DNA from: Pseudopedobacter sp037968815
GTDB taxonomy: Bacteria > Bacteroidota > Bacteroidia > Sphingobacteriales > Sphingobacteriaceae
Assembly (NCBI GenBank): GCA_037968815.1
Contig: JBBKWF010000013.1
Location: 124,001 to 188,000, forward strand
Direction: 5' to 3'
DNA length: 64,000 nucleotides
Within the stretch, counting starts at the first letter, position 1; each line of letters starts with the position of its first letter. The notes under the pieces were generated by a model. The model was not told where the DNA came from. It saw nothing but the letters and a program-made list of their open reading frames with translations, and did no database searches. The position numbers were made by a program, and so were the translations under genes. Shown in pieces: positions 16,481-24,489 of the stretch.

Positions 16481-17359
16481 ATGAATTGTGAAAAAGCAAA
16501 TGCAATGGATTTGGTCAATTATTTAAAGCAATTAGGACATGAGCCAAAAAAAGTAAGAAACAAAGATCACTGGTATCGTTCTCCGCTGAGAGAAGAATCT
16601 ACAGCCTCATTCAAAGTCAATCAAAAACTAAACGTCTGGTACGATCATGGAACTGGCGAAGGTGGTAGCTTGGTAGATTTCGGGATTAAGTATTTTGAAT
16701 GTTCCGTAACCGATTTTCTGGATAAGCTGACCCTGTCAGATTTCTCCGTTCCAAAGCATTTGCACAACTTCCACGAAAATGATTCTGTGTCGGAAAACAA
16801 ACTCCAAATCATATCGGTGAAGCCACTCATCTCCAAAAACTTGATTCGCTACCTAGAACGTAGGGGAATCGATGTGGCTGTGGCCAAAAAATTCTGTCAA
16901 GAAGTCGAATACTCATTCGGAGACAAGAGCTATCACGCCATCGGTTTTAGGAACGATGAAGGTGGTTATGAAATAAGAGACCCATTCTACAAATACAGTA
17001 GCGCACCAAAAGCTGTCAGCACTTTTATAAATGGCTCAAACAACGTAGCCGTTTTTGAAGGTTTTATGGATTATCTCAGCTACCTGAGTATTCCAAAACT
17101 CAAAACAGAAAATGCTGACTTTTTAGTTCTCAACGGCGCAAGTCTGTTCGAGAGTGCAAAACCATTTCTAGAAGTTTACGATAAAATAAATCTGTTTTTA
17201 GATAGAGACGCTACCGGAAAAAAGCTCACAGCCCATGCCTTGACACTCTCGAAAAAATACGAGGATAAAAGTAGTCTTTTTGAGCCTTACAAAGATTTCA
17301 ACGAATGGCTGATGTTGACAAAAGCTTCCAAGAATATTAAGAGCAAGCTTAAACTATAG
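16481..17359 (+). CDS. TOPRIM primase of the ICE
   Basis: This 292-residue protein has a CHC2-like N-terminal region (HWYRSPLREESTASFKVN, VWYDHGTGEGGSLVDF) in which the zinc-binding Cys/His set is largely missing. A TOPRIM domain follows, with VAVFEGFMDYLSYL (Glu of the first acidic motif) and INLFLDRDATGKKL (the DxD motif). Proteins of this kind prime DNA synthesis after transfer of mobile elements. It starts the rightward mobilisation gene group and is followed by the candidate oriT. Confidence 0.85.
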   Translation: MNCEKANAMDLVNYLKQLGHEPKKVRNKDHWYRSPLREESTASFKVNQKLNVWYDHGTGEGGSLVDFGIKYFECSVTDFLDKLTLSDFSVPKHLHNFHENDSVSENKLQIISVKPLISKNLIRYLERRGIDVAVAKKFCQEVEYSFGDKSYHAIGFRNDEGGYEIRDPFYKYSSAPKAVSTFINGSNNVAVFEGFMDYLSYLSIPKLKTENADFLVLNGASLFESAKPFLEVYDKINLFLDRDATGKKLTAHALTLSKKYEDKSSLFEPYKDFNEWLMLTKASKNIKSKLKL

Positions 17360-17439
17360 GGGAATTAATAAATCAGGGGAGTTTGCCCCGTTCCTGCAAA
17401 CGGCAAGATGTACGTTTGTGTCACAACCGGTCTTTTTAA

Positions 17440-17468
17440 AGCGCCCTAACTCCGAAGTCGTGGGCGCT
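17440..17468. other. Candidate oriT hairpin before the mob genes
   Basis: AGCGCCC (17440-17446) pairs perfectly with GGGCGCT (17462-17468) around a 15-base loop. It stands in the short gap between the primase and the relaxosome protein, the usual place for the transfer origin of Bacteroidota mobilisation modules. GC-rich, conserved-looking sequence flanks it (17380-17440). The nick site cannot be located by eye. Confidence 0.5.
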
Positions 17469-17498
17469 GGAAGCGTAAAAAAAGAAGGAAAAGAGAAG

Positions 17499-17891
17499 AT
17501 GGAAAACGAGAAAAAACAAAGTAGAGACCAATGGTTGCATTTACGGCTGACCGAGAAGGAAAAGCTACAGCTCCATAAAGCTTTTCTGAAAACTACACAA
17601 AGAAGAATGAGCGACTACGCTCGTAAGATTTTGTTGGGCAAACCAATGATCGCGACTTACAGAAATGCGTCAATAGACGAGTTGATGGACGAGCTCATAA
17701 AACTTAGAAAGGATTTGAATGGACTAGCGAATAACTTCAATCAGACAGTCCATAAGCTTCATACTTTGGATCATGGACTATCCTCGGAGAGCTTGCTGAA
17801 ACATTACGAAAACGAGCGTAAAATCCTGTTTGAAAAAGTGGAAGAGATGCGGAAAATGACAAATAAAGTAGGAGCGGAATGGTTGCGGTAA
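17499..17891 (+). CDS. mobA: MobA-type relaxosome accessory protein
   Basis: This protein has 130 residues from ATG 17499 (MENEKKQSRDQWLHLRLTEK). A GTG at 17418 would add 27 residues but would run through the candidate oriT hairpin, so I prefer the later start. The N-terminal part looks like a ribbon-helix-helix DNA-binding domain (WLHLRLTEKEKLQLHKAF), and the C-terminal part carries ELIKLRKDLNGLANNFNQ, the typical pattern of MobC/MobA relaxosome proteins, followed by a coiled coil. It would bind oriT and help the relaxase nick it. It overlaps the relaxase gene by 13 bases. Confidence 0.85.
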   Translation: MENEKKQSRDQWLHLRLTEKEKLQLHKAFLKTTQRRMSDYARKILLGKPMIATYRNASIDELMDELIKLRKDLNGLANNFNQTVHKLHTLDHGLSSESLLKHYENERKILFEKVEEMRKMTNKVGAEWLR

Positions 17892-19132
17892 TAAAGTATG
17901 GAAAGTCGCTCGCTCGGATATTTAACTACAATGAGAACAAAGTGAAATCTGGGGTAGCCAAGTGCTTATTAGCGTCAAATTATCCGATGGATTTAGAGAA
18001 TCTAACCATTACGCACAAGCTAAACCGTTTGTTGAATCAAGCGAAATTGAACGACAATTTAAAAAATAACAGCATGCATATCTCATTGAATTTCGCCAAA
18101 GATGAAGACATTGAAGAAGACAAATTGCAAGCCATCGCTGTCGAATATATGGAAGCAATTGGATTTGGCGAACAACCTTTTTTAGTCTATAAGCATGATG
18201 ATGCATCGCATCCGCACATCCATATTGTAAGTACAATAGTGAGGTCAGATGGGTCGAGAATAGATATTCATAATATTGGTAGAAACAAAAGTGAACCCGC
18301 CCGAATTGCTATTGAAAAGAAATATAATTTGTTGGAGGCATCTAGACAGCATAAGAAAGAAAACACCATAAAACCAATTGATTTAATTGGCGAAGGAGTA
18401 ACAAAATTAGAGACGAAATATGCCATAGCGAAAGTATTGAATGCAGTGCTAACGACCTACAATTACACTTCAATTCCAGAGCTGAATGCAGTGCTGAAAA
18501 ACTATAACGTTATTGCCGATAGAGGTAAAGAAAGCTCTAGAGTTTACCAAAAAAATGGTCTCTATTATCGATTGTTAGATGCTGACGGAAACAAAGTATC
18601 TACCCCAATTAAAGCCAGCTTGTTTTACCAAAATCCCGGATTAAAATTCTTAGAGAAACGTTTTTTGGAGAATGAGAAATCAAGAAAGGTATACAGAAAC
18701 GTATTAAAAAACAAGATTGAATCGGTTCTAAACTCAGGTATAAGCTCAATAGACGAGTTAAAGGAAAAACTAGAACAGCAGGAAGTTCAGCTCGTGTGCC
18801 GGACAAATCCTGAAGGTATGATTTACGGTTTAACCTATATCGACCACGAAAGTAAATACGTGTTCAACGGCAGTAAGTTGGGTAAAGCGTACAGTGCAAA
18901 AGCGATTCAAGAAAGGTTTGAGATGGATACAAAACAAAGCTTTAAGGAGACTAAAAATACCACTTTAAAACCTTATCACAACTCATACAATGAGAGCTTT
19001 CAACCATCAAATAATTTTCAAAATACCTTTCTAGAAGTATTGTTACAGGCTGAAAATAGCTATGAACCATTGCCATATCAATTAAAGAAATCACGCAAAA
19101 AGAAAAGAAGAAAACACACCACGCATTTATAA
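17879..19132 (+). CDS. mobB: Relaxase (MobB type)
   Basis: This 417-residue relaxase/mobilisation nuclease has its metal-binding triad visible as HPHIHIVSTIVRSDGSRI (His-x-His-x-His around residue 110). The N terminus is short and basic, with Tyr residues in RIFNYNENK that could serve as the nicking nucleophile (Tyr18 is the best placed). The C-terminal third is helical and ends in a Lys/Arg-rich tail. It nicks and carries the transferred strand during conjugation. It lies between the relaxosome protein (13-base overlap) and the coupling protein (18-base gap), a standard mobABC order. Confidence 0.92.
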   Translation: MVAVIKYGKSLARIFNYNENKVKSGVAKCLLASNYPMDLENLTITHKLNRLLNQAKLNDNLKNNSMHISLNFAKDEDIEEDKLQAIAVEYMEAIGFGEQPFLVYKHDDASHPHIHIVSTIVRSDGSRIDIHNIGRNKSEPARIAIEKKYNLLEASRQHKKENTIKPIDLIGEGVTKLETKYAIAKVLNAVLTTYNYTSIPELNAVLKNYNVIADRGKESSRVYQKNGLYYRLLDADGNKVSTPIKASLFYQNPGLKFLEKRFLENEKSRKVYRNVLKNKIESVLNSGISSIDELKEKLEQQEVQLVCRTNPEGMIYGLTYIDHESKYVFNGSKLGKAYSAKAIQERFEMDTKQSFKETKNTTLKPYHNSYNESFQPSNNFQNTFLEVLLQAENSYEPLPYQLKKSRKKKRRKHTTHL

Positions 19133-19150
19133 AATTTAAAATTAACTACT

Positions 19151-21070
19151 ATGCAAACAGGAGAAAACGAACAGGCTTTACGAAAAATAGCAGACATGAG
19201 TCGCTTCATTGCAATCACTTTATTGATGCTTCATTTCTACTTTTACTGCTATGGAGCTTTTGTGAACTGGGGATTAACAGTTCCTTTTACAGATAAATTA
19301 ATCGGACATATTAGTAATACTGGACTATTTAAAAAGTTCAATTATTCAAAATATTGGGCATTACTATTTTTGGTAATCTCATTGATGGGAGTGAAAGGAA
19401 AGAAGGATGATAAACTATCTTCCAAACCCGCTATTGCCTATCTCATTACCGGGTTGATCTTGTACTTTTTTAGCAATCTTTTATGGGATAAAAATTCTGT
19501 TTCACATCTCACTTCAATTATATATATGGTTATGACTGTTGTAGGATTTCTACTGATTATAAGTGGAGCAACATTGCTTACACGGGTGATAAAATCAAAA
19601 TTGAAAGACGATATTTTCAACGCCGATCAGGAGACTTTTCCCCAGGAAGAGCGTCACTTAGAGAATGAATACGCAATCAACTTACCCGCAAAATATCTTT
19701 TAAAAGGAAAATTTCGCAAAAGCTGGGTCAATATTATCAACCCTTTCAGAGGAAACTTGGTAATGGGAACTCCAGGTTCAGGTAAAAGCTATTTTGTGAT
19801 TCGGCATGTGATTACACAGCACATCAAAAAAGGTTTTTCAATGTTCGTTTATGATTTTAAGCTACCTGATTTGTCAATTATAGTTTACAATACCTGGCTT
19901 AAATACAAACATCTTTATCCTGTTGAGCCTTCTTTTTATGTGATCAATTTTGATGACCTTAACCGTACCCATCGTTGCAATCCTTTAGACCCAACGCTTA
20001 TGAGTGACGTAACTGATGCGGCCGAATCCGCAAGGACGATATTGATTGGACTAAATAGGGAGTGGATAAAAAAACAGGGGGATTTTTTTATCGAATCTGC
20101 CATCAATTTTGTGACCGCTATCATTTGGTTTTTGAAGAAATACGAAGACGGAAAGTACTGTACACTTCCACATGTGATAGAATTGATGCAGGTGGAATAC
20201 GAGAAACTATTTATGCTATTGCAATCCGAAAAAGAGATAGAAGTCTTGATAAATCCATTTATAAACGCTTATAAAAACGAAGCTATGGAGCAGTTGGAAG
20301 GGCAAATTGCATCTGCAAAAGTGGCGATGGCGAGATTGTCTTCTCCGCAGTTATACTACGTTCTTTCTGGTAACGATTTCAGTTTGGATATCAACGATCC
20401 TGAAAAGCCGAAGTTGGTTTGTATGGGAAACAATCCTCAGAAAATTCAGATTTACGGTGCTGTTTTATCTTTGTACGTTAACCGTTTGGTAAAGCTAGTG
20501 AACCAAAAGAACAAAATTAAAAGCAGTTTGATATTTGATGAATTCCCAACCATTTATTTAAATGGAATTGATAGTTTGATCGCAACAGCTAGAAGCAATA
20601 AGGTAAGCACCACTTTGGGCATTCAGGACTTAAGTCAGCTTAGAAAAGATTACGGACGAGAGCAAGCGGACGTAATCATGGGCATTGTTGGCAATGTGAT
20701 TTCTGGTCAGGTTACCGGCGATACCGCCAAGCAATTGTCTGATAGAGTTGGGAGAATAATGCAAGACCGAGAGAGTATTTCTATCAACAGCGGGGACACT
20801 TCCATCAGCAAATCCAAACAATTAGAAGCTGCAGTTCCCGCGTCCAAAATATCAGCTTTAAGTTCTGGGCAGTTTGTGGGAATGGTCGCTGATGATCCGC
20901 AGAATAAGATTGAATTGAAAGCTTTTCATAATGAGATTTTGAATGACCATGGATCTTTGAAAAGGGAGACTGAAGGCTATGAGGAAATACCTCAAATAAG
21001 GAAGATAGATGCGGCCGTTGTGGAAGAAAATTATTTAAGAATTAAGGACGAGATAAGTAACATTGTATAG
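19151..21070 (+). CDS. mobC: Type IV coupling protein (MobC/VirD4 type)
   Basis: This 639-residue inner-membrane ATPase links the relaxosome to the mating channel. Two to four hydrophobic helices lie in the first 140 residues. They are followed by Walker A GTPGSGKSYFV (about 205), FVYDFKLPDLS, and Walker B LIFDEFPTIYLNG with ATARSNKVSTTLGIQDLSQL, which is the TraG/VirD4 signature. It is the last gene of the mob operon, and a strong bidirectional terminator follows 41 bases later. Confidence 0.93.
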   Translation: MQTGENEQALRKIADMSRFIAITLLMLHFYFYCYGAFVNWGLTVPFTDKLIGHISNTGLFKKFNYSKYWALLFLVISLMGVKGKKDDKLSSKPAIAYLITGLILYFFSNLLWDKNSVSHLTSIIYMVMTVVGFLLIISGATLLTRVIKSKLKDDIFNADQETFPQEERHLENEYAINLPAKYLLKGKFRKSWVNIINPFRGNLVMGTPGSGKSYFVIRHVITQHIKKGFSMFVYDFKLPDLSIIVYNTWLKYKHLYPVEPSFYVINFDDLNRTHRCNPLDPTLMSDVTDAAESARTILIGLNREWIKKQGDFFIESAINFVTAIIWFLKKYEDGKYCTLPHVIELMQVEYEKLFMLLQSEKEIEVLINPFINAYKNEAMEQLEGQIASAKVAMARLSSPQLYYVLSGNDFSLDINDPEKPKLVCMGNNPQKIQIYGAVLSLYVNRLVKLVNQKNKIKSSLIFDEFPTIYLNGIDSLIATARSNKVSTTLGIQDLSQLRKDYGREQADVIMGIVGNVISGQVTGDTAKQLSDRVGRIMQDRESISINSGDTSISKSKQLEAAVPASKISALSSGQFVGMVADDPQNKIELKAFHNEILNDHGSLKRETEGYEEIPQIRKIDAAVVEENYLRIKDEISNIV

Positions 21071-21110
21071 TTCGTAGCTGGAATTACAACTAATCAAAAC
21101 CCAAAATTGA

Positions 21111-21145
21111 TATAATTCAGGCTAACTGAGTTAGCCTGAATTATA
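21111..21145. terminator. Bidirectional terminator between mob operon and integrase
   Basis: A perfect 16-bp stem (TATAATTCAGGCTAAC and its complement) encloses the 3-base loop TGA. It separates two converging genes, and the long stem would stop transcription from both sides. Confidence 0.85.
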
Positions 21146-21160
21146 CCATGACTATACGAT

Positions 21161-22390
21161 TTAATATTCCATTTCTATTCGTTCCTTTAGTGCTTTCATA
21201 TCCGCACTAACTTTGATGTCTAATATTTTTGCATAATGTTGGGTAGTTTTAATGTTTGTATGACCTAACATTTTGGACACAGTCTCAATAGGAACGCCAT
21301 TTAAAAGCGTTACTGTAGTAGCAAACGTATGTCTCGCAATATGAAATGTCACGTTTTTATGTACACCACATAAGTCAGTAACTTCCTTTAGATATGCATT
21401 CATTTTCTGGTTGCTTAGAACTGGCAGAACAGCGTCATTCGCTTCGCATTGAGGATGATTTTGATATTTGTTAATGAGCTTAATCGCCATCGGAAGGATA
21501 GGTATTTTTGACGGAACGTTTGTTTTTTGTCTTTTAATAGATATCCATTTCTCTCCATCAATGCCTGTAACGATATCTTTTTTTCTTAGTTGTTTAACAT
21601 CTACATAAGCCAAGCCGGTAAAACAGCAAAATAGGAATACATCTCTTACATGTGCCAATCGATTAAACTCGAACTCTTTATCCGCCATCTTTTGGAGCTC
21701 TTCTTTTGTCAAAAATATTCTTTCTACTTTTTTAAACTTACTCTTATAGGCGAGAAATGGGTCGTGACTAATCCACTGATTAGCCACGCATATATGGATG
21801 ATTTTGCCGAAGTTTCTGATATACTTTACCGCTGAATTGTTTGCGCAATTTCGAACTGATCTTAAATAAAATTCATAATCCATAATGAAAGAATGATCTA
21901 TACGATTCAGTTCTATGTCTTTTATTTTGAATTTCCATTTAAGGAAAGCTAAAGTGTGTCTTAGAGATGTTTCATAGCGAAGATGGGTTCCTTTAGTATA
22001 TTCTTTGCCGATTAAAGCTCTCATTTTTTCATTATGGTCGTTAAAAACCTCAACCAAAGTAATAGGTCGACTTGTGGGCTTACCAATATATTGGTTCCGT
22101 ATATTATCTGCAGTAATTTCTTGATTATTGTCCTCTAAAAACTGGAAGGCAGAATGTATCTTATTCTGTATTTCATCGAGGCTTGCGTTTAGCGATTTGA
22201 TTTTGATATCATCTTTTTTTCCCTGCATTCTTCCGAAACTGGAATTCCAATGCTTTGGATCGCAATATTGACCGGTACTGGTTTCAGAACGTAGTCCATT
22301 CAATTTAATTCTAGTATAAATTGGAGCAGGACCTGATTGGTAGTTTTTTGGCTTTTTTATAAAAAAAAGTAAGCTGAAGTTCGTTTTCAT
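21161..22390 (-). CDS. int: Tyrosine integrase of the ICE
   Basis: This 409-residue tyrosine recombinase has an N-terminal arm-binding domain (about 1-90), a SAM-like core-binding domain (100-200) and a catalytic domain. Seen are HIARHTFATT (His and second Arg), MLGHTNIKTTQHYAK (His and the Tyr nucleophile) and TGLAYVDVKQL, where Ala occupies the position of the first catalytic Arg. The IntDOT group of Bacteroidota integrases also lacks that Arg, so the enzyme is probably active. The gene starts 248 bases from the tmRNA 3' end, which it presumably uses as its target. Confidence 0.94.
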   Translation of the reverse strand: MKTNFSLLFFIKKPKNYQSGPAPIYTRIKLNGLRSETSTGQYCDPKHWNSSFGRMQGKKDDIKIKSLNASLDEIQNKIHSAFQFLEDNNQEITADNIRNQYIGKPTSRPITLVEVFNDHNEKMRALIGKEYTKGTHLRYETSLRHTLAFLKWKFKIKDIELNRIDHSFIMDYEFYLRSVRNCANNSAVKYIRNFGKIIHICVANQWISHDPFLAYKSKFKKVERIFLTKEELQKMADKEFEFNRLAHVRDVFLFCCFTGLAYVDVKQLRKKDIVTGIDGEKWISIKRQKTNVPSKIPILPMAIKLINKYQNHPQCEANDAVLPVLSNQKMNAYLKEVTDLCGVHKNVTFHIARHTFATTVTLLNGVPIETVSKMLGHTNIKTTQHYAKILDIKVSADMKALKERIEMEY

Positions 22391-22490
22391 AATGATTCAC
22401 TAAGTAGTTTGCAAATTTAGCGTAACAGCGACGTTTAGTCAAGATGTTTAATCATTAAACTAGTTGGTATTCAGTATGTTAATGGTGTTT

Positions 22491-22570
22491 TGGTGAGTCA
22501 TTTAAAAATCTTCTTAAACTCACCACCTCACTCACCAAACCATCATAAAATATGCATTTTTTGATGGTTT
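22491..22570. repeat. Short direct and inverted repeats at the integrase end of the ICE
   Basis: TGGTGAGT (22491-22498) is repeated in inverted form as ACTCACCA at 22518-22525 and 22530-22537. AAACCATCA (22537-22545) then pairs with TGATGGTTT (22562-22570). Clusters of short repeats between an integrase gene and its attachment site are typical of arm-type integrase or excisionase binding sites. The assignment is by position only. Confidence 0.55.
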
Positions 22571-22581
22571 TTGATAAATAA

Positions 22582-22614
22582 AAAAACCTGCAATCATTTG
22601 ATTTGCAGGTTTTT
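22582..22614 (-). terminator. Terminator of ssrA
   Basis: A 12-bp stem (AAAAACCTGCAA with its complement) encloses a 9-base loop. Read on the minus strand it begins 23 bases after the tmRNA 3' end and is followed by a T-run, so it ends ssrA transcription. Confidence 0.85.
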
Positions 22615-22637
22615 AGTTGATTTTGATGTTTTAGAAG

Positions 22638-23032
22638 TGGACCCGGAGGGATTCGAACCCTCGTCCAAACATGGGACCAGTTGCGCTTTCTACATGCTTA
22701 TTTTATGGTTAATTTTCGAAAGCAACTTGACCATAAACAGTCTGGTTACTCCTTAGTTTCTTGAGTTTTCGAGAAAAGTCCGAAACTTACTTCTCCTTAT
22801 TCTAGCATTTCTGTGCTTCCTGATCGATTGCCGCCAGACTTGGCCTTCGGGAAACATCTCGCTCGTACTTCTAAAGTACGATTAAGCTAATTTTAACTTG
22901 GTTAAAATTAAGCAGCAAGAGCGTAGTTATTTTCGCCTTTTGTGTTTTGAGAATCAATATTAGAGCGCTGAATCCTCATTGCGCTGCATGCTTACCCACT
23001 TATCATCCATCCTGTCTATTCCGGTCGAGCCC
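22638..23032 (-). ncRNA. ssrA: Transfer-messenger RNA (tmRNA)
   Basis: tmRNA rescues stalled ribosomes. The 5' end GGGCTCG (from 23032) pairs over seven positions with CGGGTCC at the 3' end, with the discriminator A at 22638; CCA is not encoded. The T arm reads GGGTTCGAATCCC and the 5' part begins GGGCTCGACCGGAATAGAC. The tag frame lies at 22937-22908 and encodes GENNYALAA followed by TAA, so with the charged Ala the added tag is AGENNYALAA, the Bacteroidota form. The length of 395 bases is normal. The 3' end faces the ICE integrase and is the likely integration site. Confidence 0.96.
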
Positions 23033-23047
23033 ATTTTAATAGAAGTT

Positions 23048-23055
23048 CAAAGTTA
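23048..23055 (-). promoter_or_regulatory. Probable -7 box of ssrA
   Basis: TAACTTTG on the minus strand fits TAnnTTTG and lies 15 bases before the mature tmRNA 5' end. No good -33 box stands at the expected distance. The neighbouring sequence repeats AAAGTTAAGAG-type blocks, so a chance match is possible. Confidence 0.4.
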
Positions 23056-23130
23056 AGAGTTTAAAGTTAAGAGTGCTAACATTTGCACATTAATTCCACT
23101 TTAAACTTGCTACTTTAAACTTTCCACTTT

Positions 23131-24330
23131 CTAAATCGTTCTCCCCGGATAAGCCTCTAAAGCTTTTTCCAAACAGATCATTGCTTTTTTAATAGAATTT
23201 TGGTTAATCACATAAGCTAACCTAACTTGGTTTAAACCTTTGTCATTACCTACGTAAAAACCAGTCGCAGGAGCAATCATTACGGTTTCTCCTTCGTAAC
23301 TAAATTCTTCTAGAATCCAACGGCAAAACTTTTCAGCATCGTCAATCGGCAGACTGGCAACTACGTAAAAAGCACCACCTGGAACCGGACAGAAAACGCC
23401 GTCCATATTGTTCAGTGCTTCTACTAAAATATCTCTACGGGCAGTATATTCCTTGTTTATTTCTTCGAAATATTCGTCTGGAGTATCTAATGCGGCTTCG
23501 CCGGCAATTTGCTCCAACATTCCAGCGCTCAGCCTAGCTTGAGCAAACTTTAAACCTGTAGCTCTTAATTCTTTGTTTTTGGTAATTAAACAACCTAACC
23601 TTGCGCCACATGCACTGTATCTCTTAGAAACAGTATCCACCACAATTACGTTTTCCTCCATGCCTTTTAGGTGCATTGGAGATACAAACTTTCTTCCATC
23701 ATAACAAAATTCGCGATAAGCTTCGTCAGCTATGATAAACAAATCATGTTTCAAGGCAATTTCTTTTAAGTCCTCCATTTCCTCTTGGCTGTATAAGTAG
23801 CCAGTTGGGTTATTAGGATTACAAATCATGATTGCCTTGGTGCGGTCAGTAATGTATTTTTCAAATTCTTTTACCGATGGTAGCGCAAAGCCCGTTTCGA
23901 TACTTGATGAGATAGGTGAAACTACCACATCGGTTTGACAGGCAAAGGCATTGTAATTTGCGTAAAATGGTTCTGGAATCAACACTTCGTCGCCGATGTC
24001 AAAACAAGATCTTAACGCAATTAATATCGCTTCTGAACCACCCAGCGTAACAATAATGTCTTCTGGAGTGATGTCGTAATTTAACTTATTGTAATAACCA
24101 GTTAGCTTTTCTCTGTAGCTTTCTGTTCCTTCTGAGGCAGTATATGCCCATACATCAATTTCGGTATTTTTAATCGCGTCAAGCATTGCTTTTGGCGTTT
24201 CTATATCCGGCTGACCGATGTTTAAATGGTATACTTTTATTCCTTGCTTTTTTGCTTTGTCTGCAAACGGAGTCAACTTCCTTATTGGGGAAGATGGCAT
24301 TGATTCTCCTTTTGTTGAGATTTTTGGCAT
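23131..24330 (-). CDS. PLP-dependent aminotransferase, class I (aspartate aminotransferase family)
   Basis: This protein has 399 residues from ATG 24330 (MPKISTKGESMPSSPIRKL). An ORF extension to 24378 is unlikely because a -7 box lies between the two. The fold-type I features are VYHLNIGQPDIETP at the N terminus, NPNNPTGYLY, the Asp of ADEAYREF, and SKRYSACGARLG with the PLP-binding Lys. It transfers amino groups between amino acids and 2-oxo acids; the exact substrate (Asp, aromatic or branched) cannot be fixed. It is a core gene, reading toward ssrA and separated from it by about 100 bases of short repeats. Confidence 0.92.
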   Translation of the reverse strand: MPKISTKGESMPSSPIRKLTPFADKAKKQGIKVYHLNIGQPDIETPKAMLDAIKNTEIDVWAYTASEGTESYREKLTGYYNKLNYDITPEDIIVTLGGSEAILIALRSCFDIGDEVLIPEPFYANYNAFACQTDVVVSPISSSIETGFALPSVKEFEKYITDRTKAIMICNPNNPTGYLYSQEEMEDLKEIALKHDLFIIADEAYREFCYDGRKFVSPMHLKGMEENVIVVDTVSKRYSACGARLGCLITKNKELRATGLKFAQARLSAGMLEQIAGEAALDTPDEYFEEINKEYTARRDILVEALNNMDGVFCPVPGGAFYVVASLPIDDAEKFCRWILEEFSYEGETVMIAPATGFYVGNDKGLNQVRLAYVINQNSIKKAMICLEKALEAYPGRTI

Positions 24331-24335
24331 AAAAG

Positions 24336-24343
24336 CAAAGCTA
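24336..24343 (-). promoter_or_regulatory. -7 box directly before the aminotransferase ATG
   Basis: TAGCTTTG matches TAnnTTTG and ends five bases before the ATG at 24330. Transcription would start at or next to the start codon. A near-consensus -33 element (TTCG) stands 19 bases upstream. Confidence 0.6.
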
Positions 24344-24489
24344 ATCATCTCATTAATAAAAACGAAACGATTTGGCAATAAAAAGAAAAACTAATTTTAA
24401 ATTTTGTGTTTTGAATGTAAAGCTTATGTTTTATTTGGCTTTATGAGTGTTTAAAAGCTTTGGTTAATTTAGTTGTTGCCTTTTGATAA

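Larger units (their letters stand above)
1..22637. mobile_element. Right-hand part of an integrative and conjugative element next to ssrA
   Basis: The stretch carries a tyrosine integrase, coupling protein, relaxase, relaxosome protein, primase, an RteC-type regulator, a RadC-like gene, a type I restriction operon and the start of a small membrane protein of a kind found near conjugation genes. The integrase sits directly beside the 3' end of the tmRNA gene, and tmRNA and tRNA 3' ends are common integration sites. The left end is outside the window, so no second attachment copy can be shown. The right boundary lies somewhere between about 22571 and 22638. It cannot be fixed because the terminator that serves ssrA could belong to either side. 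The element assignment is firm; the exact end is inferred. Confidence 0.78.

Noticed and set aside
17418..17498. GTG start for the relaxosome gene
   Set aside because: It would translate the candidate oriT hairpin; the ATG at 17499 begins directly before the conserved domain.
22571..22756. Plus-strand ORF across the ssrA 3' end
   Set aside because: It overlaps the tmRNA gene and its terminator, whose structure is clear.
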